The notes below the pieces were generated by a model. That model worked only from the letters and a program-made list of their open reading frames with translations. It was not told the origin of the DNA and made no database searches. From Engraulis encrasicolus (lineage: Eukaryota; Chordata; Actinopteri; Clupeiformes; Engraulidae), in NCBI RefSeq assembly GCF_034702125.1, contig NC_085861.1, forward strand, positions 50,944,295 through 51,008,294: a stretch of DNA of 64,000 nt, given 5' to 3'. Below are positions 10,911 through 22,952 of this stretch, in pieces. The position numbers and the translations under genes are program-made. Positions within the stretch are counted from its first letter, which is position 1. Every line of letters starts with the position of its first letter.

Positions 10911-13900
10911 TTTTCCTAATGTGTTTTCACAAGTTATTGTTACTTTTAGGAAAGTCCAAATCTTATTGTCAGTATAGTAATGGTAGGCAAGTAGTAGTAG
11001 ATGTGCCGGGTCTAATTTAGACACACATAAAATCTTAATTTGGAATGGTGTGGATTTGCCAATCAGCCAATCAGAATTGAGACCCAGACCGCACAGTGTT
11101 AGATGTATTAATTAAGTTAAAAATGGATGAGTAGGCAAATCGTAATAGGTCTCTTGTAGAGTGTCAGGTCTTTGATAACGATGAACCCAATTAACGATTT
11201 ACTGTGCTGCCTTTGTAGCCTCTAACTGCAGATGGGCTTGTCGCCAGGCCTCACTCATTCTGCTGAAAACGCTCAATAATAAAACTGATAAGGCATTACA
11301 GTCTTACGTAACATATTAAGATTTGTTCATCACAAATGTGGTGACATGTTCAAATTTGTTCAGAAATTTTCTATTTACCGTTGATATCCCCCATTGGCCC
11401 AATAGTATCATTGTAATAAGTTAATCACGCCAAGAAGGCACCATATCCTGTTCAATTTGGACTCTGCTCTAGGAAACAGACCTATTATCATCGTACGTAA
11501 TCTACAGTGCACAGAGACCTTATACTTAATAGTCTTTGAACACATCAGAGGAACAGTCAGCCCGTTATTAAGATATGGATCAAAGCCAGTAGCCTACTGT
11601 AAAAAAAAAAAAAAGTGTTCTACAAATGAAGTGCTGTAGCCTAGTTAACAAACACCAAGAGTTCAGAAAGAAGATGAGTTTCCATAAAGCAAGAGACTGC
11701 AGAGATATTTAATGAAAGCAGAGTGAAGTAAATGTTAAAGAGCCCTCTAAACACCATACTTAAATTGAGGTCAGTAGGCGTTGTAGCCTACTGTAAGGCT
11801 GCACACTCATGTTGTGGAGAGGACTTGTTAGTCTGAATTCTGGTTTCAAAATGTTATGACCTTTACCATATATGACAAACTGTCAAGGTCCCTGTTAATT
11901 GTGTTACATTGTATTTGGTCATTCATGTGAACACTGACAGTTTGGTTATGTAAAAAAAACATCACCATGAACCAAATTCTCGTAATGGTAAATTAGTAAT
12001 ATGTGTGGACGATTTTACTGGCTGGGTATCATGTTGTAAATAATATTGCTGTGGGATTACCCCGTTATAATCCTGTTTCTTTAATTTTTCAGTCAAGATT
12101 CTATACAGTGCAGGTATTACAGTATTTCTACAAAATTCTGAAGATGTTAAACACTTCTTGTAGTCCTCTAGTAGATCTCACCAAGGACCACTTCAAGATT
12201 CAAGATTTCTCTTATTACATTTCATTATAGGTGTGTAAAGGAGTGTGTATAGTGTTTATAGTGTATAGGAGTAAAATTCTCCTCAAAAAATAAAGGTGTG
12301 TGTGCGTGTGTATAAGAGAGAGAGAGGGGGGGGGGGTGGTAGTGCCCTGGTTGTGTTCAGCATGAGTTGCATTCTAATTTTCTGGTGAAAGGAACTACTT
12401 TGGAGTCTTGTGGTGCACACTTTCTATTCAAACTTCTACATCATTTGACAGATGGTGATAGCTGAAACAGTGCATGGTTTAACCTTCATTACTTAGTTGC
12501 TTGTACTCACATTCAGTCTCTGTAATTTATTACTATACCAATTAAGAATTCACTCATCACAGATTTCATTTGTCTTTATTTACATGACCAGAGTTTGGAT
12601 TTGTGCCCACTTTGTTGCCCCACCACTTAACAATTTAAATTCCTGACAACCGAGTCAATGTGCAGTGACAGAAATAACACAGCCCTCGTGAGCACACACA
12701 CCCTTTGTAAGAGTGCCTTGGTTGTTACTTGTTACCTATGTATGAGTGCCCTAGTTATATAGGATGATAAGATCACGTTACAACGTCACACACTGCTCAT
12801 CAGTGTGCCTCTGTCTGTCTGACGTCATAGCTCTGTCTAGACTCTGGGGAGGGGCCCCTGCTTCACCTGGATAAACAAAACCAACCATCACAACAGCCGC
12901 CAACCCAGGTCACAGACACAGATGTTTATTTAAATACAAATTTGCAAAACTAGCGAAATACAATGCAGAGGATCATGTTCACATCACATGACAAATGTAG
13001 TCTCTTGTGGGAATTAAAAAAATAAGAATACGTGAACTCTTTCCACATGTCAAGGCCAGTGTCTTTTCCTTAAAGCCATCATAGCGGAGCACTTGGTACT
13101 CCCATTTCCTCTGAATGAAGGGACATCCGACTCCATTGTCCTAAGTACATGGTTGCCATGCGTCACTCCTTGATGGTTTGTTTGCCTCCTTAAATAATGC
13201 ATTCAATGTGAGAAGAAAAATATGAATATAAATAGTGAAGAGTAGTTATGGCTACATTCTGCTAAATATACTGCACATCATCCAACATATGATAGCTTCA
13301 CATGTTTTGTCCAATACAATAACAATACTTGGTGTATATGACAAAGCCCATTTCCATAGCGCTCCTTCGAATTGCTTATTATATTTGCCCCCTAGCTTAC
13401 TTAATTGTGCTCTTACAGGCAATATTTCACACTGAAGGGTGACGTGTGCAAAATAATTCTTGAACAATTTGTGTATTTCATCAACTGCATTCAAACAAGA
13501 CATTTGCATTTGCAATGAAAACCAAACAAAAAAGTGGTCAATCAGTGGAGCTATATAAACAGACAAACTTAACCAATAGACAACATCGACCAGTAGAACT
13601 GCAGGATCAGCAAAACGCAAACATGTCTCACAAATATTTCAAGCATCTCCACAAATCCTCACAGCTCTCAAGGTGTCAAATGATCAAAGCAGGTGGCTAC
13701 AGCAACTTAACTCTAGAAAAAGTGTATCTTTGTCCCCCAAGGGGCTTTGGGATTGTCTAGTGCCAATACATTCAATGTGATCATAACGCATTGATTTCCC
13801 TTATTTTGTAGCTTTAAAACCGGAAACAAGAGGTAACGGGACATTGATCAGACATTTTAATAATATAGAAACTTAGTACAGTACTTGTAGTACTAACCGC

Positions 13901-14690
13901 TTTCATGACTGCAATTTCCCAATTAATATTATTTTACATTCTCTCAAAATAGGTTATTTCTCCCACACCCAGGACATATTGAATTTTAAAGTAAATAATT
14001 AAAAATATAGGCCTATGTTATTAACTAAAAGTACCTGAATGATTTCACAGCAATATGAGAAACTCTGTGGTGGAATAGGCAGAACTGCAGTAGATAAAAT
14101 AATGGTAAATACATCATATTCTTAACAGTGTTTACAAATGGCAGTGATCATATAACATATTTCCCATCATGAAATACCTATACATCTGTCATAAAGAGTT
14201 GAAACGTTTAGTTAAGTCCTCTTTATCAAAAAACATACAGTACAACACATCATTTGACTCATAGCTAAACAACCCACCTCACTGACGACAGAATAGCTGA
14301 ACCGTACAGCACACAGCTTGTACTGGAAATACAGAGATAGCTGCTTTCAACGTCATTGTAACTCAGAGAACAAGCTACCAAATGTGGCTTTTAAAGCAAC
14401 GCTGTGAGAACCAAGTAGCTCCTCGTCTGCTTTTTATAGACACCATTTCTATTAACACACAGAGCTTAATAAACACATTTGGATGGAGTATAGTGATGTG
14501 GAGGGCAAACACATAGGACTCAATTAGCTGCCCACAATATGACATGAGATTAAACATGATTTAGTCAATGCTCTTATCTGGGGCCTTACAGTGAGTGAAT
14601 GACGAGAGGCACAGTCTCCTGGGAGACATGCTGAGCTAGATAATGGTTACTAAAGGCAACTGTAGCCATAAAGCAGATAGGGATGCAGAA
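10911..14690. other. Intergenic, AT-rich, no gene recognised
   Basis: No coding frame. The stretch 12905-14640 shows little repeat content. A TTTATT at about 12925 would be an AATAAA signal for a minus-strand transcript. If the candidate exon at 15536-15615 were real, this region could be its long 3' UTR. Confidence 0.4.
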
Positions 14691-14692
14691 GA

Positions 14693-14900
14693 CCAGTGTT
14701 GCCAGATGTGTCTGACAAAATCCAGCCCAAAAGGTGCTCAAAAACCACCTGGCACCACTAAATTCCGCCCGATTTCAACAAATTGCATTGGTTTCTATGG
14801 GCATAAAACTGCAGGAAAAAACGCCAAATCATCGATTTTTCCCGTTTCTACCCGCAGACGGCTATCCCAAGCAGCCCAACCGCCCAATCTGACAACACAC
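14693..14900. mobile_element. Short element with TGTTGCCAGA-type ends
   Basis: Starts CAGTGTTGCCAGATGTGTC and ends CCCAATCTGACAACAC, an imperfect inverted pair, about 205 bp apart. A related segment lies at about 39165-39350 (CAGTGTTACCAGATT to TTTGGCAACCC). It is non-coding. The ends suggest a hAT-type non-autonomous element. Confidence 0.5.
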
Positions 14901-14920
14901 CAGAAGACCACTGTATACTC

Positions 14921-15110
14921 CCATAGACAATGACACTGCACTAGGCCATTGCAATGGCACACAGTGGGGAAGACCAGGGTTTGCTTGGGTCATGCATTAC
15001 TTGATGGTGGTGTTGTTGCAATAGGGGTGCTGTTTGTTTCCTAACCTCTGAGGCAGTGTGAAGACACAGTGGACAGATGACACCATGGTCACATTTGAAG
15101 TCAGACCTCC
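14921..15110 (+). repeat. Dispersed repeat B, copy 2
   Basis: Second copy of the segment at 10741-10910, same orientation, directly after the element at 14693-14900. Confidence 0.7.
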
Positions 15111-15535
15111 TTCTGAATGTGTTTCCAAAAAGTTGAACCCCATGACCTAAAAGGCAACCTCTGACGCCAAAAAGAGCCCTGCTGTGCACGCCAGTGGACC
15201 AAGACTCCAAGAACGGACACACCAGTGAAGCACAAGAGAAGGCAAAAGATTCATCTTACTACCGCAGGGCATATGTCATCAATGCGCAGGCTTTCAGCAG
15301 TGGCTGTGTTTGCATGAGTTTTACATACTTTCTGAGCAACGATTGTCCTTACTCGGGGCCTAAACTCCCTCAATGTGAGTCAACAAACTGCCCGTGACTC
15401 AGCTGTGTGTCGGCTTCCTACACTGAAGAGTCTTTGTGAGCATCTACGGCATGTAGCAACAATAAACTGCCACAACAACATGACCAGAGGAAGACAAAAC
15501 AAGAGAGAGAGACCCACACACAAACACATCAGAGA

Positions 15536-15615
15536 TCAGGTGACGGATGAGTCACACATCCCTCCCGCGTCCTTGGCGTCCTTTATGCCGTCACCCTCCT
15601 GGTCACCGCGGGGGA
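15536..15615 (-). CDS. Candidate 3'-terminal exon, gene not identified
   Basis: On the minus strand a pyrimidine-rich CCGTCCTGTCTCTCACAG (AG at 15617-15616) is followed by an open frame of 25 codons ending in TGA at 15538-15536. It encodes PRGDQEGDGIKDAKDAGG and then MCDSSVT. The DxEGDGxKD pattern resembles calcium-binding loops, but it is too short to assign. No upstream exon joins it in the window, and receptor 2 occupies the same strand further right. It may be an orphan or a false exon. Confidence 0.18.
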
Positions 15616-15770
15616 CTGTGAGAGACAGGACGGCTCACAAAGAGGGCCACAGTGTCATGAGAAGACAAACAGAGGAGGCCATTTAAAACCCGGGACGAGT
15701 ATTGGCAGGGCATGAGAAGATTACGCCTGTGAAACCAACGGGCGGTAAAAGTCACATTCCTGGTGTACTC

Positions 15771-16040
15771 TCTCTCTCTCTCTCCCTTTCTCTTTCTCGC
15801 AATCTCTCTGCGCTTTCATCATCATCATCATCATCTCTCTCTCTCTGTCTGTCTCTTTTTCTCTGCCTCCCTGGCCCTAGGAAGTCGCTTGCTACAAAAC
15901 AAGTTAAAGTCATGACACTGCAAGCACAAAGAAAAAAGCTTGTGGGGAATTGAACTGTGTGTGCATGTGTGCGTGTGTGCGTGTGTGTGCCTGTGTGTGC
16001 ATGCATGCGTGCGTGCTTGTGTGTGTGTGTGTGTGTGATT
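15771..16040. repeat. CT, CATCAT and GT low-complexity tracts
   Basis: A CT-rich tract (15771-15860, with an ATC run) is followed after about 95 bases by a GT/GC-rich tract (15957-16038). Both produce spurious repetitive frames. Confidence 0.9.
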
Positions 16041-16994
16041 GTGTTGAGTCGTAAGCACTTTTCTGTCCTCAAGTGATATCCACTCAAATTTCTTCACTTC
16101 CCTTTTCCCTTTCCTTCACTCAAAAAAACTCCAGCTGTGAAATTTTGCTGGAGGAGAATCCAGCTGCGCTAGCATGACTGGGCCTGCTCAGGGGAGAGAG
16201 GTCTAGCTGATCCGCGGGGTAGTTTCCAACAGATTACACTCTGCCTGTGTCAGCGGCTTCATGTGATGAGAAGAAGAAGAAGAAGAAGCGACCTCATGTC
16301 TGGGTGGATTTTCCACATATTTGGAAAGTGAAACCATCCACTAGTGAAGCGCACTTGAGAAGTAAAAGTTTGAAAAGTACAGATTTACGTAATGTCAAGC
16401 GACATATACGTCACAAAGCTTAGAAAACACTGTGCTGACCAGAAATTGTGCCACTTAGAAGATTTGGTTCTCATCTGATCTAGAATTTATATTACAGCTT
16501 GTTTTGACAAAGAATGAAACTGAAAGTTGCATTTTTCCTTTAAAAAAGAGGCACAGTAGTGTGTGGTTAGGTTTTCAGTGGTAATACAAAACATTCTGAC
16601 ATTTGCAAAGTGAAACAGAGCCAGGTTGTAACACTGAGAGTCTAACCGCCCTGACGCCATGAGAGCCACATATAAACACGGAAGAGAAACCTGTTGACTC
16701 ATTACAGCTGACACGCTCAGAACAGACCTGATAGCTGTGAAACTAGCAGACGACAAGTGTCAATGCTCACTGGTCGGTGACATGACATCGTCAACGACCG
16801 CCATCCACTTCTCACACCATCACAGTTGATATTATCACTATTATTATTATCCACGATCATTAGCACTCTGTCACCTCCTTGTATAACCAATAACATGTTA
16901 CATGCAACTAAAGTGTCAAGCCTGAACACAACAGGAAACAGGAAGTGTTGGGCTGTAGAGGAGTCAGTGTCATGATCAACAGATATACTTAACC

Positions 16995-17572
16995 CAGGGG
17001 GTGTTCACTCACGGAACTTGCTACTAGCCACAACTGGCTAACCCTAACCACGGGACAGTGCAAAATGAATGGGTGTCAATGGAGTTTTTTACCATTATAA
17101 TTTTTGTGATTTTTTATCATTTTTTGTCCTGAAATATTAATATTAAGTTCGAAGCTAGAAATAATAAGACCCCATTTGAGTAGCGTTTCGATTATTTTGC
17201 GCCACTAGATTATTATATACTGGGTCACAAAGCTCAATTTTTATGCGGCCAAACCGATAAAAATTTGCACGATGCTAGCGAGTACAGGTTGAAATCTTCT
17301 AACCTGCTGTAAAACTACACACCTGAACGATTTGTCAATACAGCCTATTGTTAAACAACAGTCATAGTGCTTACCAGGAATGTTTTGTTGATAATATTTG
17401 TGACTGGAAATGGCAGTAGCAATGTATTTAGCATGGGTTCCCCTTTCCATTCCATACATTTTCCCACATGAAGGACTGGCCTACGCTCGTTACTGCAGTA
17501 TGCATGCAAAGCTAACTGGCTACAATGGGAACCAATGAGACTGACCCTTCTCCCTNTGTTCTAATTTCTCTG
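16995..17572. mobile_element. hAT-like non-autonomous element, uninterrupted copy
   Basis: Starts CAGGGGGTGTTCACTCACGG and ends TAATTTCTCTG, about 578 bp, non-coding. Flanks CTTAACC and CCTAACC look like a 7-8 bp target duplication with one mismatch. The same element at 25343-30937 is split by gypsy-1. This copy shows the empty insertion site (CCTACGCTCGTTACTG at about 17482-17497). It contains the only ambiguous base of the window, at 17556. Confidence 0.75.
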
Positions 17573-17760
17573 CCTAACCTCGTGACTTTCCACAGGTTGT
17601 GCTTTGTTTGTTTACTTTGCAACTGAAACTAGACAAGGTCATGCATGCTACTGGATAGCTGTTTGCTGATCTCGAATGTCCAACACGGAACTGAAAGGAA
17701 CAGGTATACCACCTGCCTGTTAGGTCAACAGGTGATGTGGAGGACATCCCAAATGCCAAA

Positions 17761-17922
17761 GTTCCACATGTACACATCCCTAAAAATCTCCATTATGACT
17801 GAAATTTTGTGCACATGTTAAAGTTCCGCTCTGTGTCCCAAGTTCCACATGTAGACATCTTTAAACATCTCCATTATGGTCAAGTTTTGTGCACATGTAA
17901 AAGCTCCGTTCTGTGTCCTCTT
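17761..17922. repeat. 81-bp tandem duplication downstream of receptor 2
   Basis: Two units, 17761-17841 and 17842-17922, each begin GTTCCACATGTA and contain ATCTCCATTATG, TTTTGTGCACATGT and CTGTGTCC. They differ at several bases. They lie within about 200 bases after the receptor 2 stop, probably in its 3' UTR. Confidence 0.85.
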
Positions 17923-17959
17923 CATTTCATTTCCCTGAAAAAAACTCTGCCTGACAGTC

Positions 17960-20122
17960 TTAACATTTGTTCTGTGTAAATCTCTGCTGATCAGCAGCGT
18001 CACCATCCTCCTCTTTTTCCTCCTCGCCACCGGAGTCCCACAGCGAGACCTTGTGATCGGTCTGCTGGCTGCTGCGGCACCTCAGCAGGTCCAGCGCCCG
18101 CGTCCGGAACACGCTGGTCAGGAGGAGGTAGAGGAAAGGCTTGGCGACGCACATCATGCAGCCCACGGCGGCCGTGGCGATCAACGCCATCTCCTTGGCC
18201 GTGCGCTGGCTCTCGGGGCAGTCGTCGGCTCCGGACGGGTGGGGATCCGCCACCAGGGCCATGTTGTAGGGCGCCCAGCTGAGGAAGAAGACCGCCGTGA
18301 GGGCCAGGATGGGCCACACAGCCTTTCGCCTCTTAGTCTGCTTCTTATCCTTGGCTCCGTTTCGGCTCTGCAGATACACCAGCAGCAAGGCGTAGCCGAC
18401 CACCACGATGACGGCTACTGTAAGGAATACACCGGCGCCTCCACGACTCCTGGATATGGCAAGAGGGCACCACTCCCGGTCCAGGTACGCGGGGTCCCTG
18501 ACTTGTTCCAGCTTGATCCAGTCCCCGATGGAGAGGAGGAAGGAGGCCAGCCACGCGGCCAGGCAGGTGGCGTGAGGTGCCCACAACCTCTCCAGCGAGT
18601 ACACGCGGAAGTTCCTCACAATCAGTAGAAAGTGATGGGCGCTGATGCAGGGTAGCAGGAACATCCCGAAGTAGATGTTCATCTAGAGGACAGAGAGACC
18701 AGCGATTAAGGACATTGGAATTTCTGAAAGTGTCTGGCAAGTTTTTAACATTCCATTTTCCAGAATAGCCAACTTTTTAACCCCATATGCACACTGCGCC
18801 TGCCATCTGAGGCACGCTGTAATAGTCACTGAAAGTTGAATTACCGTAGTACTACTCTACTATGACTTAACACACAGGGCCTTTAGTAATACACTACGAC
18901 TCGGTCATTGCCATTCTGGTAACAAAAACTGTTTGACACTGTGTTTTAACGGATTAAAAGAAACCAAACTTAATTCACCACCATGTTAGCAACATATCAT
19001 AGTTCATCTGTAGGCCTACCTAGTACACCCCTTACCTTAAACATGACAGCAACAAACTGGCAAAATTTGGTCCCGAGAGTCCATCCAGTAATAGCATTCA
19101 CTGCCCAAAACGGCAGACTCAACAGCAGCAGAATGTCCATCAGTGCGAGATTGAGCACAAAGGTGTCGGTCACACTCCAGCTGCGTCTTTTCTGCCAGAG
19201 AACAGCCAGAACCAATGCGTTCCCAAGCGGTCCAAGCACCAGAGCGGCGTAAAACATGACCTGGATGAAGACCGGTTCGTGCGCCGGGACGCACGTTGCC
19301 ATCTTATAGTCGTCAACGTAATCGAAGGTTGAGTTCATCTCGAAGGTGACGTTCACGTCCATCTCGGAGCCTGAAAGATATAAGCCAAGTTGCGTGGCAA
19401 TGCTGTATCAGACTGGACAGCTCCTCTTTTAAAGTTGCAACGTTAATGACATAGGGTGGTGGGCAGGTTAACACCCATCATCGGTCTCATGATTTGGAGT
19501 GAAGCAACCGGATCATGTGAAATGCGCTTTCCTTTTCTCTAGTGCCGTAGATACCACCCCAAATCTAAATGTACTATCCTACAGTACGATGACACATGAC
19601 ACCAGAGGGGGCTCGTGCCGTTGACACGCCACAAGTGACCACGAGTGTGGTGTCAGTAATCTGGGGCACCGTTTCAATGGGAGATTACATGGTGACACAT
19701 GAACACACTAGGCACACAGACAGCATACGCGTTAACAGACTTCTTTATAAAGGGTCGATGAAGATTAAGTTAAAAGGCAAAGGTTTTCTGTAAACTCGGT
19801 TTGCTCGGACACGAGTCAGGAAACACACAAGAAACGAGTCCCATAGAGACGGATTCCGCCTGCTTTCAGACTGTGTTATTACATATGGACCAAGTGACTT
19901 CTTTGGTGCCGGGAAATATGTAGGTTCCAGGTGAGGGTGAGTTATCGTGCTTAATTTGGGACATAGGTTACAAAGCAACGCATTTGGTGTAGGCCTAACC
20001 AAATAAGACAATGCGCAAAAGAAAAGAAAGTTGTAGCATGCGTCTAGATTCGCTTCTCTGGGTATGTTCTCAAATTGAGACTGAGGGGATTGAATAAACA
20101 TCTTGAAAAACTCACCAGTCAT
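17960..20122 (-). CDS. Atypical CXCR3-like receptor lacking DRY
   Basis: Three coding exons on the minus strand: 20122-20116 (ATGACTG|GTGAGT), 19370-19036 (acceptor CTTTCAG, donor AAG|GTAAG) and 18682-17960 (acceptor CTCTAG, stop TGA). They join in frame (phases 1 and 0) to 354 residues. Exon positions match the cxcr3 gene at 954-5953, and WQKRR, TDTF, LPFWAV and FFLSWAPYN are shared. Cysteines at 29, 106, 186 and 269 and two N-terminal glycosylation sites (N9, N15) keep the extracellular frame. The G-protein motif DRY is HHF (130-132), NPxxY is KPFLY (295-299), and the tail has an acidic GGEEEKEEDGD stretch. Known zebrafish Cxcr3.3 is a DRY-variant scavenger that restrains its signalling paralogue; by analogy this receptor should bind chemokine without G-protein signalling. 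A start at M6 in exon 2 is possible. Structure sure; function inferred. Confidence 0.9.
18683..19035 (-). other. Intron 2 of the atypical receptor
   Basis: A 353-bp intron at the position occupied by the 1.9-kb intron of the paralogue. It includes a fragment at about 18880-18965 (CTCGGTCATTGCCATTCTGG) that recurs near 60285-60320. Confidence 0.8.
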
Positions 20123-20290
20123 ACTTGAGCTGTAGAGGTCTGTGTCTGGTAGTAGTTAGGCTGTTCTCAACTTCGCCTATGTAGTAAGCCGACTGGGACA
20201 ACCCTTCGTTCTACGACCCCGCAGAGATACGCCGCCAGTGGTATGAGAATATTTAACTCGTTGCTGTTTCAAACACTAAAGAAGGCGCAG
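20123..20290 (-). promoter_or_regulatory. Possible promoter and 5' UTR of the atypical receptor
   Basis: Read on the minus strand, GAGTTAAATATTCTCAT at about 20247-20263 is a TATA-like box some 130 bases before the ATG at 20122. No other strong element was recognised. Confidence 0.25.
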
Positions 20291-20674
20291 TGTCCGGCCG
20301 CACATGGAGCTGTGTCAAACGTATGGTAAACCTGGCTATCTGGCGGTTAGCCCGATAAATCCTGTCCAGTCTCGTTTGCGCTCTCGGTCTCTTTGTAAAT
20401 CAGCGCGAAATGTCCATTTACCATCATTAACGCAGTTGTTGATTCGTTTGCATGCTGAAATCACAGCCTCGTTTCACTATCTATTGAATGCAGCCATAGT
20501 AAACACAGGAGCCACCAGGAAATAAGTTTAAGAGCCAAGCGTCCACTGTCCTCTTTGTTGTCTATGGTGGCCGTGAGAAAACAACCGAGTTGTAGCCTAG
20601 ACCAAGCAGTCTTTAGGCGGTGGCGCTATCTGTCGGCTGTCCACACAAAGCGCACGACTTACCAACTCCAATCA

Positions 20675-20781
20675 GGGGTGCATTTCTGGAAAGCGTACTT
20701 CAGTAGTTGCCAATGGGAAATCGCATTGCAACCAACAAAGTAGCTAACAGTTAGCAACTACGCCTTCCAGAAATGCACCCC
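20675..20781. mobile_element. 107-bp MITE
   Basis: GGGGTGCATTTCTGGAA at the left and its exact complement TTCCAGAAATGCACCCC at the right, with about 73 bases between. No coding content. No target duplication is clear. Confidence 0.75.
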
Positions 20782-21231
20782 AGGAAAGATACAGCCCGCA
20801 GCCGACAGCTTCTCAAAAATACAGTCCTGATGCACAACATACGGGTAGTTTCTCCATAAAGGCACGTGCTGCTTCATTCTATTCTGTGTAGGCCTAGCCC
20901 TAGTCTACCACAACAAATAAACAAACAAGCAACTCAACAGACTAGATCTACATTTACTAATATAATAATTCCCTTAATAGTAAAGACTATTACAACTATT
21001 AGGCCTATAATAACCATATAGTCTACCGTTTCTCTAATAAGCTATCATCAACAGGCTTTTTTTTTTTTTTTTAGATTTAGTAGGCCCTGCTGTAACATGA
21101 AATAATGAAGGTCTAACTTTTTTTTTTTTTTTTTTTAAAGAAGAAACAAAAGTAGCCTATAACATGTTTTTACAAAATGACTTAATGCTGTGTCGGCTAG
21201 GTGAAAAGGGAGAGGGATGGCCAGGTGTGTG

Positions 21232-21267
<36 letters not shown>

Positions 21268-22952
21268 CGTGCAGATGCTGCATACTGTATAAATACAATC
21301 TCCAAAGTTGAACTACAGTAGGCTACATCAACCCATTAGTGAGCATTCAAGTCACAACAAGCTTGCTTTTCTTCTCACCACAGCTCCTCCTGCAGGTCAT
21401 GGAAATCAGAGACAATAGGCTCGTTTGCAACCGCGCAGTAAAAGATTTGATCAAAACGTGATTTGCTTGGTCATAAAAAGGAGGGGATAACTGCGTCGCA
21501 ACCAAGCTGGACACATCAGGACGACGAGATTTCAACAGCGTCTAAGAAGGTGGGTCTATAGGTCTGTGGGTGGATCTACCTTTTTTGACAGCGGGTGTAC
21601 CAGGGCGCCCTCTCGTGGAATTAAGTCATCATGGCGCTAATTCCATGACGCGCTTACCAATGTCGGCACATGCTTCTGAAATCCGAAACTCTCTCTGCCT
21701 CTCGAAGAGAAATCGGATGGTCTTGAGGTAGAGACACAGATTATCACTCGGTGAATCATGGTACAACTCTTAGTTAAATTTGTGATGATTTGGCTTCACT
21801 TCCATGTAATAATTCAGTTAATTAGTGCTCACTTTAGGCTATTCATTTTGTGTTTTGGGACCAAAGTCGTCATTCAGATAGGACCGTTTTAAAATCACTT
21901 AACAGCGCCAACCCATCCTGCGAGGGTTGAACCCAGGTGTTCAATATGTAGCTTTACCATGGAGCGCCAACCACAAAGGCCACTCTGTTTCGTGCACTCT
22001 CATACATAAAGGACAAGATAAGTCGCTCGCAACGGGTCTGTTTCCACATTAACCATCAGCAACTAAAGACTCCCCGTGTTTCGGTGCAGTTTCGAACCGG
22101 GGACCTCATGAATGGAAGTCAGGCGCGCAACCACTACTCTAACCGTCGAGCAGGCGGCCCGCGGAATAGTACTGGTTTTGTAACCTACGGCATACACTCC
22201 TAACGTGGCAAAGATGGAGCATCTGACGACAGGGTGGTTTGTTTCTTTTTTTACTGTTGTAAGTGGGTTGTGCGACCATACATATGGATGATACCACTCT
22301 GAGTATGCTGCATTTGAGCATGAAATGCATTTCAGCATGTAGAAAATGAAGCACGTTCAACTACACACACATGAATCACATGAGCTATGAACACCAATCA
22401 CGGCAGATTCCTCACATCATGGAGGAGGTCTTCTGCCCAGCGCAGTAGGTTTTTGTTACTGCGTGGCAGCTTGACAAAACTTTTGTTCCCGCGATGGTTC
22501 AACGCCATGTGACACGACTGCCGCGCAGAGGTCACTCCCTTCAACTGCGTCGTGAACGGCAAATTCTAACCATGATGCTTCACGCGGACACACTGAGCAT
22601 GCTCGCTGCCTAGCAAATTTTCAACCTCGCAGGAAAGACGCTGTCATGAACGCCCTTAATGAAATGGGGAGAACACTATACAACCCACTGGGCATATTGC
22701 AGTGGTGTAGTCTACTTATTTATAGTGGGTATACTGTATATTTGAGTATTTTTTGAGGTGGGTATACTGTAGGCCTATATACAGTATTTGTGCTATTCAA
22801 AATAATGGATCAATCAATTTTAAGTGGGTATACTGAAATCCCTGAAATTTAGAAGTGGGTATACTCCGTATACCTGCGTTCTACGTAGACTATGCCACTG
22901 ATATTGTAACACATTTGTCTTTATTTATCTGCCACATCTATATTCTCCTTGG
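20782..22952. other. Intergenic, no gene recognised
   Basis: Contains two T runs (21057-21072, 21118-21137), an AG run (21237-21264), a tRNA-like segment (22081-22162), and a stretch at 22725-22870 in which TGGGTATACTG recurs several times. No coding frame. Confidence 0.5.
22081..22162 (-). repeat. tRNA-like segment, probable SINE head or tRNA pseudogene
   Basis: Read on the minus strand, GGTTAGAGTAGTGGTTGCGC resembles an A-box region and CCCCGGTTCGAAAC matches a B box, spaced as in a tRNA. A full cloverleaf could not be drawn with confidence, so an active tRNA gene is not claimed. Confidence 0.35.

Noticed and set aside
18053..18628. 191-codon plus-strand frame opposite the atypical receptor
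   Set aside because: It is antisense to a well-supported coding exon and has no recognisable domain; GC-rich coding DNA often leaves such open frames.
19745..20122. 125-codon minus-strand frame starting at the receptor ATG
   Set aside because: Only its first 7 bases are coding; a GTGAGT donor follows and the rest is intron.
22081..22162. Functional tRNA gene
   Set aside because: A and B boxes are visible but acceptor and anticodon stems do not pair well, so it is reported only as a tRNA-like repeat.
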